From the NCBI RefSeq assembly GCF_003935425.1, contig NZ_RHQN01000001.1:124001-188000 (forward strand): a DNA stretch of 64,000 nt, given 5' to 3'. The translations under genes were made by a program, and so were the position numbers. Positions 25,742 through 34,271 of this stretch are shown piece by piece; the stretch's first letter is position 1; the number at the start of each line of letters is the position of its first letter. Below the pieces are notes generated by a model, which saw only the letters and a list, made by a program, of their open reading frames with translations, was not told where the DNA came from and did not search any database. Source of the DNA: Pseudomonas sp. v388. GTDB taxonomy: Bacteria > Pseudomonadota > Gammaproteobacteria > Pseudomonadales > Pseudomonadaceae.

Positions 25742-27046
25742 ATGCTTGCCTTCCTCGGTTTAGCCATGGTCGTGGTATTTACCTACCTGATCATGTCCAA
25801 GCGCTTGTCTCCGATTGTCGCGTTGACCGTCGTTCCTATCGTCTTCGCCGTGATCGGCGGCTTCGGTGGCACTACCGGAAAGATGATGCTCGACGGCCTG
25901 AAGATGGTCGCGCCCTCTGCGGCCTTGCTGCTGTTCGCGATCCTGTTCTTCGGCCTGATGATCGATTCGGGGCTGTTCGACCCGCTGATCCGCAAGATCC
26001 TCAAGCGCGTCAACGGCGACCCCATGAAGATCGCGGTGGGCACCGCACTGCTGTCGCTGACCGTCGCGCTGGATGGCGACGGCACCACCACCTACATGAT
26101 CACCTGCGCCGCGATGTTGCCGCTGTACAAGCGCATCGGCATGAACCCGATGATTCTCGGCATCGTGTCGATGCTCTCGTTGAGCATCATGAGCGGCATG
26201 ACGCCCTGGGGCGGTCCTGCCACTCGGGCCATCGCGGCGTTGGGTCTGGACGCCGGCGAGTACTTCATTCCGCTGCTGCCGACCATGATCGGCGGCGCGG
26301 CGTGGGTGGTGTTCACCGCTTTTCTGCTGGGTCGGTCCGAGCGCAAACGTATCGGCAACATAGAGCTGAAGAGCGGCGGCGGAGACTGTTACATCGAAGC
26401 GATTCTGGGCGATACGCCGTATAAGCGCCCGCGACTGGCCTATGTGAACCTGATGCTGGTCATCGCGGTGATGATCGCGCTGGTGATGGGCCTGATGCAT
26501 TCGGCGATTCTGTTTCTGATCGGTTTCGTGCTTGCGTTGATGATCAACTATCCGCAACTGGATATTCAGAAAGAACGCATTCTGGCGCATTCCGGCAATG
26601 CCATGACCGTCGTGCTGCTGGTGTTTGCCGCCGGGGTATTCGCCGGGATTTTCTCGGGCACCAAAATGGTCGACGCGCTGGCGCAAACCCTGGTGGACTG
26701 GATTCCGCCGCAGTGGGGCCACCTGTTTCCACTGGTTGTGGCACTTACCAGCATGCCGCTCACGTTCGTGCTCTCCAACGATGCGTACTACTTCGGCGTG
26801 GTTCCGATCCTGGCCAATGCTGCCGCCGCGTACGGCATCAGCCCGCTGGAAATCGCCCGGGCCTCGATTCTGGGGCAGCCGGTGCATCTGATGAGCCCGC
26901 TGGTGGCCTCGACGCTGTTGCTGATCGGCATGATCGACCGCGACATCGGCGATTTCCAGAAAGCCACCCTGAAATGGGCAGTGCTCACTTCGCTGGTGGT
27001 GACGGCGCTGGCGCTGTTGACGGGCGCGCTGACGCTGTTCGTCTGA
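25742..27046 (+). CDS. CitMHS-family citrate/tricarboxylate symporter
   Basis: This 434-residue, strongly hydrophobic protein has about 11-12 membrane helices and matches the CitMHS family of metal-citrate:proton symporters. Conserved loops ALDGDGTTTYMI and SGMTPWGGPATRA are present. It would import citrate or aconitate, often as a divalent-metal complex. The gene precedes an OprD-type porin on the same strand, giving a complete outer- and inner-membrane route. Very long open frames on the opposite strand here are compositional shadows. Confidence 0.9.
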   Translation: MLAFLGLAMVVVFTYLIMSKRLSPIVALTVVPIVFAVIGGFGGTTGKMMLDGLKMVAPSAALLLFAILFFGLMIDSGLFDPLIRKILKRVNGDPMKIAVGTALLSLTVALDGDGTTTYMITCAAMLPLYKRIGMNPMILGIVSMLSLSIMSGMTPWGGPATRAIAALGLDAGEYFIPLLPTMIGGAAWVVFTAFLLGRSERKRIGNIELKSGGGDCYIEAILGDTPYKRPRLAYVNLMLVIAVMIALVMGLMHSAILFLIGFVLALMINYPQLDIQKERILAHSGNAMTVVLLVFAAGVFAGIFSGTKMVDALAQTLVDWIPPQWGHLFPLVVALTSMPLTFVLSNDAYYFGVVPILANAAAAYGISPLEIARASILGQPVHLMSPLVASTLLLIGMIDRDIGDFQKATLKWAVLTSLVVTALALLTGALTLFV

Positions 27047-27073
27047 CTTTTCCTCCTCTCTGACGTGACTGTA

Positions 27074-27093
27074 CGCGCCCGACGTCGGGCGCG
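27074..27093. other. 20-bp perfect GC palindrome in the CitMHS-porin gap
   Basis: CGCGCCCGAC and its exact reverse complement GTCGGGCGCG are joined without a spacer. It lies 27 bases after the symporter stop. As RNA it would form a strong hairpin, but there is no T-tract, so it may be an attenuating or RNA-stabilising hairpin between the two genes rather than a full terminator. Confidence 0.55.
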
Positions 27094-27133
27094 CGGATCG
27101 CTGCATCCCCAATAACAATAATGAGTATCGAGT

Positions 27134-28387
27134 ATGAGCAGATTGGTAATGCGTTTGGCGGTGATGCCGTGGTTGGGTCTTGTGCCTTGCATGGGGGTGA
27201 GCGCAGCGGGTTTCATCGATGACAGCAAGGTGAAGCTGCAAGTGCGCAACGTGTATTTCAACGAAAATTTCCGCGACGAGAACGGCCTCAGTCCTCGGGC
27301 AGCCGCTACGGCGAAGAGTGAGCGTACCGAGTGGGCTCAGGGCTTTTTGCTCGACTATCAGTCAGGTTTTACTCAAGGCACCGTGGGCATCGGGCTGGAC
27401 ATGCTGGGCCTGGCCGGCTTCAAGCTGGACTCCGGCAAAGGGCGCAGCGGAACCGGCCTGCTGCCGGTGCACGACGATGGTCGGGGTGCGGACGAGTTCT
27501 CCAGCCTGGGGGTGACTGCCAAGGCGCGCCTGGCCAAGACCACACTGAAGGTCGGCACTTTGCTGCCCAAAACCCCGGTGCTGGTCTACAACGACGCGCG
27601 ACTGGTTCCCCAGACCTATCGCGGCTCGCAGCTGACCAGTTCCGATATCGAAAACCTCACGCTGACCGCAGGGCGTCTGGACCGCTTCAAGCTGCGCGAC
27701 TCGACCGAAAGCCGCTCGATCATTCCCGATGGATTTAGCGGTGAGGGTTCGGATTTCTCGTATGTGGGCGGCGATTACAAATGGGGCAAGAACCTACGGC
27801 TTGGTTTCTTCCATGGCGAACTCGACGACTTTTACCGCCAGCAGTTTGCCTCTATTCAGCACGATCTAGCCTTGGGCGCAGGCGTGCTCACCAGCGACCT
27901 GCGCTGGTTTCACAGCCAGGACGCGGGGCAGGGCCGAGCCGGGAAGATCGACAATGACATGTTCAGCGGTCAGCTGACCTATGGACTGGCCGGGCACACC
28001 TTCGGCGCTGGCTATCAGGTCCTGCGTGGCGATGCAGGTTTGCCTTACATCAGTGGCGCGACGGTGTATTCGTTCAGTAACGTGGGCATCGGCAAGTTCA
28101 TCGAAGAGGATGAACGTACCTGGATGCTCAGCCACGCCTATGATTTTGCCCGCCTGGGTGTGCCGGGGCTGACCGTATCCAGCCGATACCTGAGCGGCGA
28201 AAACGGCAAATCCGGCAACGCGCACCTGAGTGAGTGGGAGCGCGACGTGGAGCTGGCATATGTGCTGCAGGGCGGGACGTTCAAAGGGCTGGGCGTGAAA
28301 CTGCGCAACTATGTCTACCGCTCGGATTACGCGCGAGGGCGCGACAGTAACCGGATCTACATCACTTACGACATTGCGCTGTGGTGA
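27134..28387 (+). CDS. OprD-family outer-membrane porin
   Basis: This 417-residue protein has a signal peptide (cleavage near Ala-Ala about residue 24) and the family opening GFIDDSKVKLQVRNVYFNENFRD, shown here only to its key GFIDDS and RNVYFNE parts. It is followed by amphipathic beta-strands and ends in an aromatic C-terminal residue (Leu-Trp) as outer-membrane barrels do. OprD paralogues are substrate-specific channels. Next to CitMHS and the probable aconitate isomerase it most resembles the role of OpdH, the tricarboxylate porin of P. aeruginosa, by context. It converges with the ais gene. Confidence 0.88.
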   Translation: MSRLVMRLAVMPWLGLVPCMGVSAAGFIDDSKVKLQVRNVYFNENFRDENGLSPRAAATAKSERTEWAQGFLLDYQSGFTQGTVGIGLDMLGLAGFKLDSGKGRSGTGLLPVHDDGRGADEFSSLGVTAKARLAKTTLKVGTLLPKTPVLVYNDARLVPQTYRGSQLTSSDIENLTLTAGRLDRFKLRDSTESRSIIPDGFSGEGSDFSYVGGDYKWGKNLRLGFFHGELDDFYRQQFASIQHDLALGAGVLTSDLRWFHSQDAGQGRAGKIDNDMFSGQLTYGLAGHTFGAGYQVLRGDAGLPYISGATVYSFSNVGIGKFIEEDERTWMLSHAYDFARLGVPGLTVSSRYLSGENGKSGNAHLSEWERDVELAYVLQGGTFKGLGVKLRNYVYRSDYARGRDSNRIYITYDIALW

Positions 28388-28412
28388 CCACCACGCAACC
28401 CGGAACTGATCG

Positions 28413-28447
28413 ACCTGCCCAATACGTGGTGAGTGTCCTGGGCAGGT
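28413..28447. terminator. Possible stem-loop between convergent porin and ais genes
   Basis: ACCTGCCCA and TGGGCAGGT form a perfect 9-bp stem around a 17-nt loop. It lies between the two stops. No T-tract follows on either strand, so terminator function is tentative. Confidence 0.4.
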
Positions 28448-28464
28448 GGTGCGACCAAAGCGTT

Positions 28465-29253
28465 TTACTTGGTGGCTACCGGTTTGAGGCCGCTGTCTTC
28501 AATGGCCGGCGCCGCTTCCCTGGATGCCATATATTTCAGCAAGGCCCGGGCCGCTTGAGCCTGCTTGCTGCTCGTGGTGACGGCGCCGGAGTAGAGCGTC
28601 ATTTCCTGCGCCTGGTCGGGGATCAAGCCCACGATGTCGATGCCGGGAACCGGCTTGAGCTCACTCAACTGCTGGAAGCCGAGCTGCGCTTCGTTGCGGG
28701 CGACCACGGCGCCGACCGGTTCGGCAGGTATCATCCGCGCCTTGGCGGTGAAGTCGGCACCCAGGTCCATTTTGGGGAACAGGATGCGTGACAGATAAAC
28801 GCCGCTGGCGCTATCGGAGTATGCAATGGATTTGCCGGCCAGCAGCGTCTTGCGCAACGCCTCCATGGTGGAAATATCCGGTTTGGGCTCACCCTTGCGC
28901 ACCGCCATGGCGATGTACGATTCCCCCAGGTCAACCCGGCTGGCCTTGTCGGCCTGGCCCTGGGCGATCAGCTTGTCCAGCGCCGAACCCACCATCAGTA
29001 CGACATCGGCCGGTTCATGGCGTGCCAGGCGGTTGGGGATCGCCTGCGGTGTCGTGCCCATGGAGGGTGAAGCTTCGATCTTGAGCTTCACGCCGGTGGC
29101 TTTTTCGTACTCGGGGGCTATGTTGCGAACGGCCCCCATGATGCCGCCTGAGCTGAGCACCGTGAGCGTGGCAGGTGCCGCTTCAGCGGCATGGGCGGGC
29201 AGGGCACCGAACAGGGCACAGGAAAGGGCCAGGGGGGTAAGCAGTCGTAGCAT
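28465..29253 (-). CDS. ais: Probable aconitate isomerase, periplasmic
   Basis: This 262-residue protein has a 22-residue signal peptide and the fold of molybdate-type (ModA-like) substrate-binding proteins. There are no ModB/ModC genes nearby. The aconitate isomerase of Pseudomonas sp. WU-0701 is, as I recall, a 262-residue ModA-like protein with a 22-residue leader, and converts trans-aconitate to cis-aconitate in the periplasm. The match in length, leader and tricarboxylate context makes that the best call. The ATG at 29253 gives 262 residues; an in-frame GTG five codons earlier is possible. It diverges from a two-component pair. A plain binding protein remains the alternative. Confidence 0.72.
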   Translation of the reverse strand: MLRLLTPLALSCALFGALPAHAAEAAPATLTVLSSGGIMGAVRNIAPEYEKATGVKLKIEASPSMGTTPQAIPNRLARHEPADVVLMVGSALDKLIAQGQADKASRVDLGESYIAMAVRKGEPKPDISTMEALRKTLLAGKSIAYSDSASGVYLSRILFPKMDLGADFTAKARMIPAEPVGAVVARNEAQLGFQQLSELKPVPGIDIVGLIPDQAQEMTLYSGAVTTSSKQAQAARALLKYMASREAAPAIEDSGLKPVATK

Positions 29254-29408
29254 GGGAATCACTCGCACGGGAAAGCAACGACACTAAGCGCGATACGTGG
29301 AATGACAAAATGACCGCCCATTAATAAAAATTTAATTTACCCGCCCCGGCCAAGTCCCTAGGCTGCCCGGTCCTCGACATATCCTTGCGTGAAGCTGCGG
29401 AGACAAGC

Positions 29409-30086
29409 ATGAATCAGGCGCTGGTCATCGAAGATGATGAGGTGACCGCACACTCCATCGCGGCTGAACTGTCCGCACATGGGTTCAAAGTGGATCAGGC
29501 GGGCACCGGCCGCGACGGGCTGGCGATGGCGATTGCCGGCAGCTATGACGCGATTACCCTCGACCGGATGCTTCCGGATTTCGACGGACTGACCATCGTC
29601 AGCACCTTGCGCAGCCTGAACATTCGCACCCCGGTGTTGATGATCAGCGCGCTGTCGGACGTGGACGAACGAGTCAGAGGGTTGCGCTGCGGCGGTGACG
29701 ATTACCTGACCAAGCCGTTTTCCATGGTCGAGATGGTCGCACGCCTGGAAGTCTTGCTGCGGCGCCCGGCGAACCAGGCCCAGGTCCATCAGCTGAGCGT
29801 GGGCACCTTGGTGCTCGACCTCATAGAGGGCACTGTGACTCGGTCCGGCCTAGGCATCGCCCTGCTGCCGACCGAATTCAAATTGCTCACTTACCTGATG
29901 CGCCATGCCGGTCAACAAGTGACGCGAACCATGCTGTTCGAGGAAGTCTGGGGTTATCACTTCGATCCCGGCACCAACATCATCGATGTGCATATGGGGC
30001 GTCTGCGCAAGAAGATCGAGGGGCAGGGCGCACCGTTGATTCGCACCCTTCGCGGATCGGGGTATGTGCTTGCCACGCAAGACTGA
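29409..30086 (+). CDS. OmpR-family response regulator, TctD-like
   Basis: This 225-residue protein has a receiver domain with acidic pair in VIEDDE, Asp52 in ITLDRMLPD, and Lys in TKPFSM. The C-terminal winged helix ends in RTLRGSGYVL. It is divergent from the ais gene and overlaps the kinase gene by 23 bases, a coupled pair. By position it should control ais and perhaps the transport genes beyond, much as TctDE controls tricarboxylate uptake in other proteobacteria; this role is inferred. The intergenic region is AT-rich around 29320-29340. Confidence 0.9.
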   Translation: MNQALVIEDDEVTAHSIAAELSAHGFKVDQAGTGRDGLAMAIAGSYDAITLDRMLPDFDGLTIVSTLRSLNIRTPVLMISALSDVDERVRGLRCGGDDYLTKPFSMVEMVARLEVLLRRPANQAQVHQLSVGTLVLDLIEGTVTRSGLGIALLPTEFKLLTYLMRHAGQQVTRTMLFEEVWGYHFDPGTNIIDVHMGRLRKKIEGQGAPLIRTLRGSGYVLATQD

Positions 30087-31461
30087 CCGCTGGCGCTCCA
30101 GCAGCAGCCGCCTGATCGGGCTATATGCGCTGTTTTTCGTGGCCTGGGGAGCGGTATTTACCGGCGTGCTGTACTGGAAAATCGCCGAATACCTGGGCAC
30201 GGTCGCCGAGCGCACGCTGATGCAGCGCGCTCATTACTACGCAAGGATCGACGATGCCCACCTGATCGACGAGCTGCAGGGCAGCGAGTTCTACTCGATC
30301 CCCGGCATCGACGCCTATGGGGTTTTCCAGGCCGACGGTCACTACCTTGCCGGCAATCTCCTGAAACTCAGGGCCAGCCTGCCCGACGACGGGCGTGTGC
30401 ATTACCTCAAGCGCGGCTTGCGGATGGCCGGTTCCCATGGCGAAACCCGCAGCAGCCACGCCTTTCTGCAGCGCCGCCAGGATGGACGAATCCTGGTGCT
30501 GGCGCGTGATGGCGGGTCGATTTCCGCCGTGGCCGGGATCATCGGCCAGGCGTTGTTCTGGGGCTTGTCGCTTACCCTGGTGCCGGGCCTGATTGGCTGG
30601 CGGTTGCTGCGCCGCAGACCGTTGCGCAGAGTGGAGCGGTTGCAGCGCAGTACCGAACGCATCGTCGCTGGCAACCTGCGCGAGCGCCTGCCGCTTTCAT
30701 CGGCGCGGGACGAACTGGACATGCTCGCCAGCGCGGTCAATACCATGCTCGAACACATCGAGCGTCTGCTGCATGAAGTCAAAAGCGTCTGCGATGGCAT
30801 TGCCCATGACTTGCGCACGCCCTTGACCCGCCTGCGCGCCCGGTTGTACCAGTTGCAACAGTTGCCGCTGACCGACGCCCACGCCATGACTCTGGACCTT
30901 GCGCTGCAAGAGAGCGAAGCCATCATGTTGCGCTTTCAAGGCCTGCTGAGGATTTCCGAGCTGGAGGACACACGGCGCCGCTTGGCATTCGCGTCGTTCC
31001 AGCCTGGGGATCTGCTTGCCCAGGCCCATGAATTCTATGAACCCATGGCCCAGGAAAAGCAGCAGGTTTTCACCTTGGAGCTAGCGGCGGATCTGCCCGT
31101 CCTGCGGGGCGATCAAGCCTTGATGTTTGAAGCGCTGATCAACCTGCTCGACAACGCCATCAAGTTCACCCCGGCGGGTGGGCACATCAGCCTCAATGCC
31201 TGCCTGCGCGACGATGCCTTGTGTATCGAAGTGACTGATGACGGACCGGGCATCCCCGAGGCTGAGCGCGAACAGGTGTTGCGCCGCCTGTACCGTGGCG
31301 ATGCCGGTCGACTGCAACCCGGCCATGGTCTGGGGCTGTCACTGGTGGCAGCCATCGTTCGGCTGCACGCATTCACGCTCTGTATCCAGGCTTCGGCGTC
31401 CGGGGGTACCCGGGTGATCCTCCACGGTCCTCGTGGGCTGCCGGCGCTCGCTGGTTCATGA
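30064..31461 (+). CDS. Sensor histidine kinase, TctE-like
   Basis: This 465-residue membrane kinase has a first helix at about residues 16-38, a periplasmic segment of about 115 residues, a second helix at about 155-180, HAMP, and HisKA with His248 in GIAHDLRTPLTR. The ATPase follows with INLLDNAIKF, DDGPGI and GHGLGLSLV. The periplasmic segment would be exposed to extracellular tricarboxylates, the likely signal. The start lies inside the end of the response regulator gene. The stop is three bases from the convergent DMT transporter stop. Confidence 0.92.
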   Translation: MCLPRKTDRWRSSSSRLIGLYALFFVAWGAVFTGVLYWKIAEYLGTVAERTLMQRAHYYARIDDAHLIDELQGSEFYSIPGIDAYGVFQADGHYLAGNLLKLRASLPDDGRVHYLKRGLRMAGSHGETRSSHAFLQRRQDGRILVLARDGGSISAVAGIIGQALFWGLSLTLVPGLIGWRLLRRRPLRRVERLQRSTERIVAGNLRERLPLSSARDELDMLASAVNTMLEHIERLLHEVKSVCDGIAHDLRTPLTRLRARLYQLQQLPLTDAHAMTLDLALQESEAIMLRFQGLLRISELEDTRRRLAFASFQPGDLLAQAHEFYEPMAQEKQQVFTLELAADLPVLRGDQALMFEALINLLDNAIKFTPAGGHISLNACLRDDALCIEVTDDGPGIPEAEREQVLRRLYRGDAGRLQPGHGLGLSLVAAIVRLHAFTLCIQASASGGTRVILHGPRGLPALAGS

Positions 31462-31464
31462 GTT

Positions 31465-32373
31465 TTACTCAACGTGGCCGCGCGGTGCCGGCGCGCCACG
31501 TTTGAACAACGTTTCGACGATGCGTTGCCCATACAGCCCGACCGCAAGGCCCGACACGATCAGGCTCACCGCCGCGAGCTTGGGCAGTGACAGGTGTTCG
31601 TTGAAAATGATGACCGAACCCAGCAGCCCGAATACCGGCACCAGCAACGACAACGGTGCCACTGTGGACACCGGATAGCGTTTCATCAGCGAATTCCAGA
31701 CCCAGTAGCCAAACAGCGTGTTGGGGTAGGCCTGGAACAGCATCGACAACACGGTCCGGTAGTCCAGCCGGGTCAACAAAGTGTGGTAACCCGTCGCACC
31801 GTTGACCACGTAATCAAGGGCGAACAGCGGAATGGGCGCAAACGCGCTCGACCACACTAGAAAGGCAAACACCTGCAGGGTTCCGGCGCCCTTGATGATC
31901 ACGTTGGCCACACTCCAGGCGACGGCTCCGGCCAGCACCAACAGCAGCCCGGCCGTGGTCACTGTTCCATCGACGATGCAGAGAATGCTCCACAAGCCGC
32001 ACAACGCAATGCCGATGCCTGCGACCTGATAACGGGAAATCTTTTCTTTGCAGATCAAGGCGCCCAGCGCAATGCTGAAGAAGGCGCTGAACTGCAAGAC
32101 CAGCGAGGCAATGCCGGCCGACAGACCCGATTGAATGCCGAGGTTGACCACACCCCACAGGCCGATGCCGAACACCAGGCCGTAGCCGATGATGTAGCGC
32201 CAAGGCACAGCCGGCTTGGGAATGAAGAAGATCGCCGGCAGCGCGCAGAGGGTGAAGCGGATGCCGGCGAGAATGAACGGGTCGACCGTGGCGAGTCCCA
32301 GCTTGATCACCGAAAAATTCAGGCCCCACAGCGCGGTAATCACCACGGCAAGCAACAGATGGCGAGTTTTCAT
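31465..32373 (-). CDS. EamA/DMT family transporter
   Basis: This 302-residue protein has ten predicted helices in two EamA repeats, beginning with the common motif LWGLNFSVIKLG. AAGGAAGATCG precedes the ATG at 32373. Its ATG overlaps the stop of the MFS transporter gene (ATGA), so the two are translated together and both are probably controlled by the divergent HxlR regulator. It likely exports an amino acid or drug-like compound. Confidence 0.87.
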   Translation of the reverse strand: MKTRHLLLAVVITALWGLNFSVIKLGLATVDPFILAGIRFTLCALPAIFFIPKPAVPWRYIIGYGLVFGIGLWGVVNLGIQSGLSAGIASLVLQFSAFFSIALGALICKEKISRYQVAGIGIALCGLWSILCIVDGTVTTAGLLLVLAGAVAWSVANVIIKGAGTLQVFAFLVWSSAFAPIPLFALDYVVNGATGYHTLLTRLDYRTVLSMLFQAYPNTLFGYWVWNSLMKRYPVSTVAPLSLLVPVFGLLGSVIIFNEHLSLPKLAAVSLIVSGLAVGLYGQRIVETLFKRGAPAPRGHVE

Positions 32374-33662
32374 GACGATCTTCCTTGAAGGGCTGGTGAG
32401 TGATCCGTTGTCAAAATCCACAACAGCAAAGCAGCGGCACTGATTGACGCGCCCAACAGGCTGACGGCTGTCCATCCCCACAGCGCATACACCTGAGTGG
32501 CGGCCACGGCGCCTGAAGCGCTACCGATGGAGTAGAAACACATATAGGCGCCGACCATGCGGCTCTGCGCGTCAGGCCGCGCGGCCAGGATCAGGCTCTG
32601 GTTGCTGACGTGTACGGCCTGCACGGCAAAATCCAGCAGGATCACGCCGCACGCCAGCGCGAGCAGCGATGTTTCGGCAAACCCGACAGGCAGCCAGGAC
32701 AGCGTCAGCAAGCCCAGTGAGAGACCGGTGACGCGTTGCCCATGCCCCTGATCGGCCCAGCGTCCGGCCCGCGTGGCCGCCAGCGCGCCGGCGATGCCGG
32801 CCAGCCCGAACAGGCCGATGGCGGTGTGCGACAGCGACAGAGGCGGGGCGCTTAGCGGCAGCACCATTGACGTCCAGAGCACCGAAAACGCAGCGAAGCT
32901 CAGCAAGGCCAGCCCCCCTCGGACCCGCAAGACAGGCTCGGTGACGAACAACATGAACAGTGACCGGATCAGTTGCGGATAGGAGGTCGCGCGTTGCGGT
33001 GACCGGGTATCGGGCACCGAACGCCACAGCACGGCGGCGACGGCGAGCATCAGGCCTGCGGACAGAAAGTACACCGCCCGCCAGCCTGCCAGGTCCGCTA
33101 TCAGCCCGGAGGTGAAGCGGGCCAGCAGAATCCCGATAACGATGCCGCTGGTCACCGTGCCCACCGCTTGCCCGCGCTGTGACGGCGTGGCGAGCGCGGC
33201 GGCATAGGCCACCAGTACCTGGACGACCACGGCCATCAAACCCACCATGATCATGGCCCCAAGCAGGGCCAGCCATTGCTGCGAGGCGCCGACAGCCGCC
33301 AGGGCAAGCGCCGACAGCAACAGCTGGCTGACGATCAGGCGTTTACGATTGATCAGGTCACCCAGCGGCACGATGAACAGCAAGCCCAGCGCGTAACCCA
33401 GCTGGGTCGCGGTCACCACGACACCGATCGTTGCCGAGGCCACGCCCAGACTTTGCGCCATCGAGTCGAGCAAGGGCTGGGCGAAATAAACGTTGGCGAC
33501 CGCCAAGGCACAGCTGATCGAGAACAGCAGCGCAAGGGCGGGCGAAAGGCCAGGCTGCGATTGCTCCCAAGGTTCACCCGGATGCGGGTCGTGGGAGAGC
33601 AAGCGCCGTTCGGCGGGGGACGCAGCGGGTGGATCGGTCTTGGCTGTCATCAGCACATCCAT
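32370..33662 (-). CDS. MFS efflux transporter
   Basis: This 430-residue major facilitator protein has about 12 helices after a hydrophilic N-terminal tail of some 40 residues. The loop between helices 2 and 3 reads GDLINRKRL, the family's motif A. It resembles arabinose-exporter/multidrug permeases. The ATG at 33662 leaves only nine bases before the left arm of the inverted repeat, so the in-frame ATG at 33650 is a good alternative. It forms a coupled pair with the DMT transporter and is divergent from an HxlR regulator. Confidence 0.87.
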   Translation of the reverse strand: MDVLMTAKTDPPAASPAERRLLSHDPHPGEPWEQSQPGLSPALALLFSISCALAVANVYFAQPLLDSMAQSLGVASATIGVVVTATQLGYALGLLFIVPLGDLINRKRLIVSQLLLSALALAAVGASQQWLALLGAMIMVGLMAVVVQVLVAYAAALATPSQRGQAVGTVTSGIVIGILLARFTSGLIADLAGWRAVYFLSAGLMLAVAAVLWRSVPDTRSPQRATSYPQLIRSLFMLFVTEPVLRVRGGLALLSFAAFSVLWTSMVLPLSAPPLSLSHTAIGLFGLAGIAGALAATRAGRWADQGHGQRVTGLSLGLLTLSWLPVGFAETSLLALACGVILLDFAVQAVHVSNQSLILAARPDAQSRMVGAYMCFYSIGSASGAVAATQVYALWGWTAVSLLGASISAAALLLWILTTDHSPALQGRSS

Positions 33663-33666
33663 GGCG

Positions 33667-33737
33667 GTAAACTGGTTGCAATTAGAAACCGCCTCAATTC
33701 TTGGCTAATCTTGTTTCAAATTGCAACCAGAATTTAC
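33667..33737. promoter_or_regulatory. Long inverted-repeat operator, MFS/HxlR divergence
   Basis: CTGGTTGCAATT at 33672-33683 and AATTGCAACCAG at 33719-33730 are perfect 12-bp arms. Matching extends outward to GTAAA/TTTAC and inward to GAAAC/GTTTC with only small differences. The arms flank the region where both divergent promoters must lie, so two regulator dimers bound here could shut both. HxlR is the obvious ligand. Confidence 0.8.
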
Positions 33738-33784
33738 CCGTACGTGCGGTCAGGCAGACCCACGTTCCTGAATGGAGAACCCTG

Positions 33785-34243
33785 ATGATCGACGACGCTG
33801 CCCTGCTACGAAATGAATGCCCGGTGGCCAGAGCGCTGGAGGCCATCGGCGATCGCTGGTCGCTGATGATCATCCGCGACGCATTCGACGATATCCGCCG
33901 CTTCAGCGAATTCCAGAAGAGCCTCGGGGTTGCCAGGAATATCCTGGCCTCACGCTTGAAAACGCTGGTCGAGGTCGGGGTGTTCGACGTTCAGCCCGCA
34001 TCTGATGGCAGCGCGTACAAGGAATACGTCCTGACGGACAAGGGGCGGGAAATCTTTCCGATCGTGGTCAGCCTGCGGCAGTGGGGCGAGCGTTTCCTGT
34101 TCGCTGCCCACGAGACGCGCTCGGTGCTGCTGGACAACGCATCCGGGCAACCGCTGATGCCCATTGCCGTTCGCGCTCGCGATGGTCAGGCGCTGGGGCC
34201 GACTGATTGTCACCGGGTCAGGGTGGTGGTCGACAAGCCGTAA
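33785..34243 (+). CDS. HxlR-family transcriptional regulator
   Basis: This 152-residue winged-helix protein has the family signature NECPVARALEAIGDRWSLMI shown by Cys12, GDRWSLMIIRD and RNILASRLKTL, with a C-terminal extension. HxlR proteins act as dimers and often repress divergent exporters or stress genes in response to electrophiles, with the N-terminal cysteine as sensor. It is divergent from the MFS-DMT pair and separated by the long inverted repeat. The ATG at 33785 directly precedes the conserved domain. Confidence 0.9.
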   Translation: MIDDAALLRNECPVARALEAIGDRWSLMIIRDAFDDIRRFSEFQKSLGVARNILASRLKTLVEVGVFDVQPASDGSAYKEYVLTDKGREIFPIVVSLRQWGERFLFAAHETRSVLLDNASGQPLMPIAVRARDGQALGPTDCHRVRVVVDKP

Positions 34244-34271
34244 ACCTTACGGTGCAAGCCAGGCCGGGCCG

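Noticed and set aside
25760-27241. 493-codon open frame antisense to the citrate symporter
   Set aside because: His/Gln/Arg-rich shadow of a membrane-protein gene; the symporter on the other strand has clear family motifs.
29302-29314. ATGAC direct repeats between ais and the response regulator
   Set aside because: Spacing of eight bases does not fit an OmpR-type box, and five-base repeats are expected by chance.
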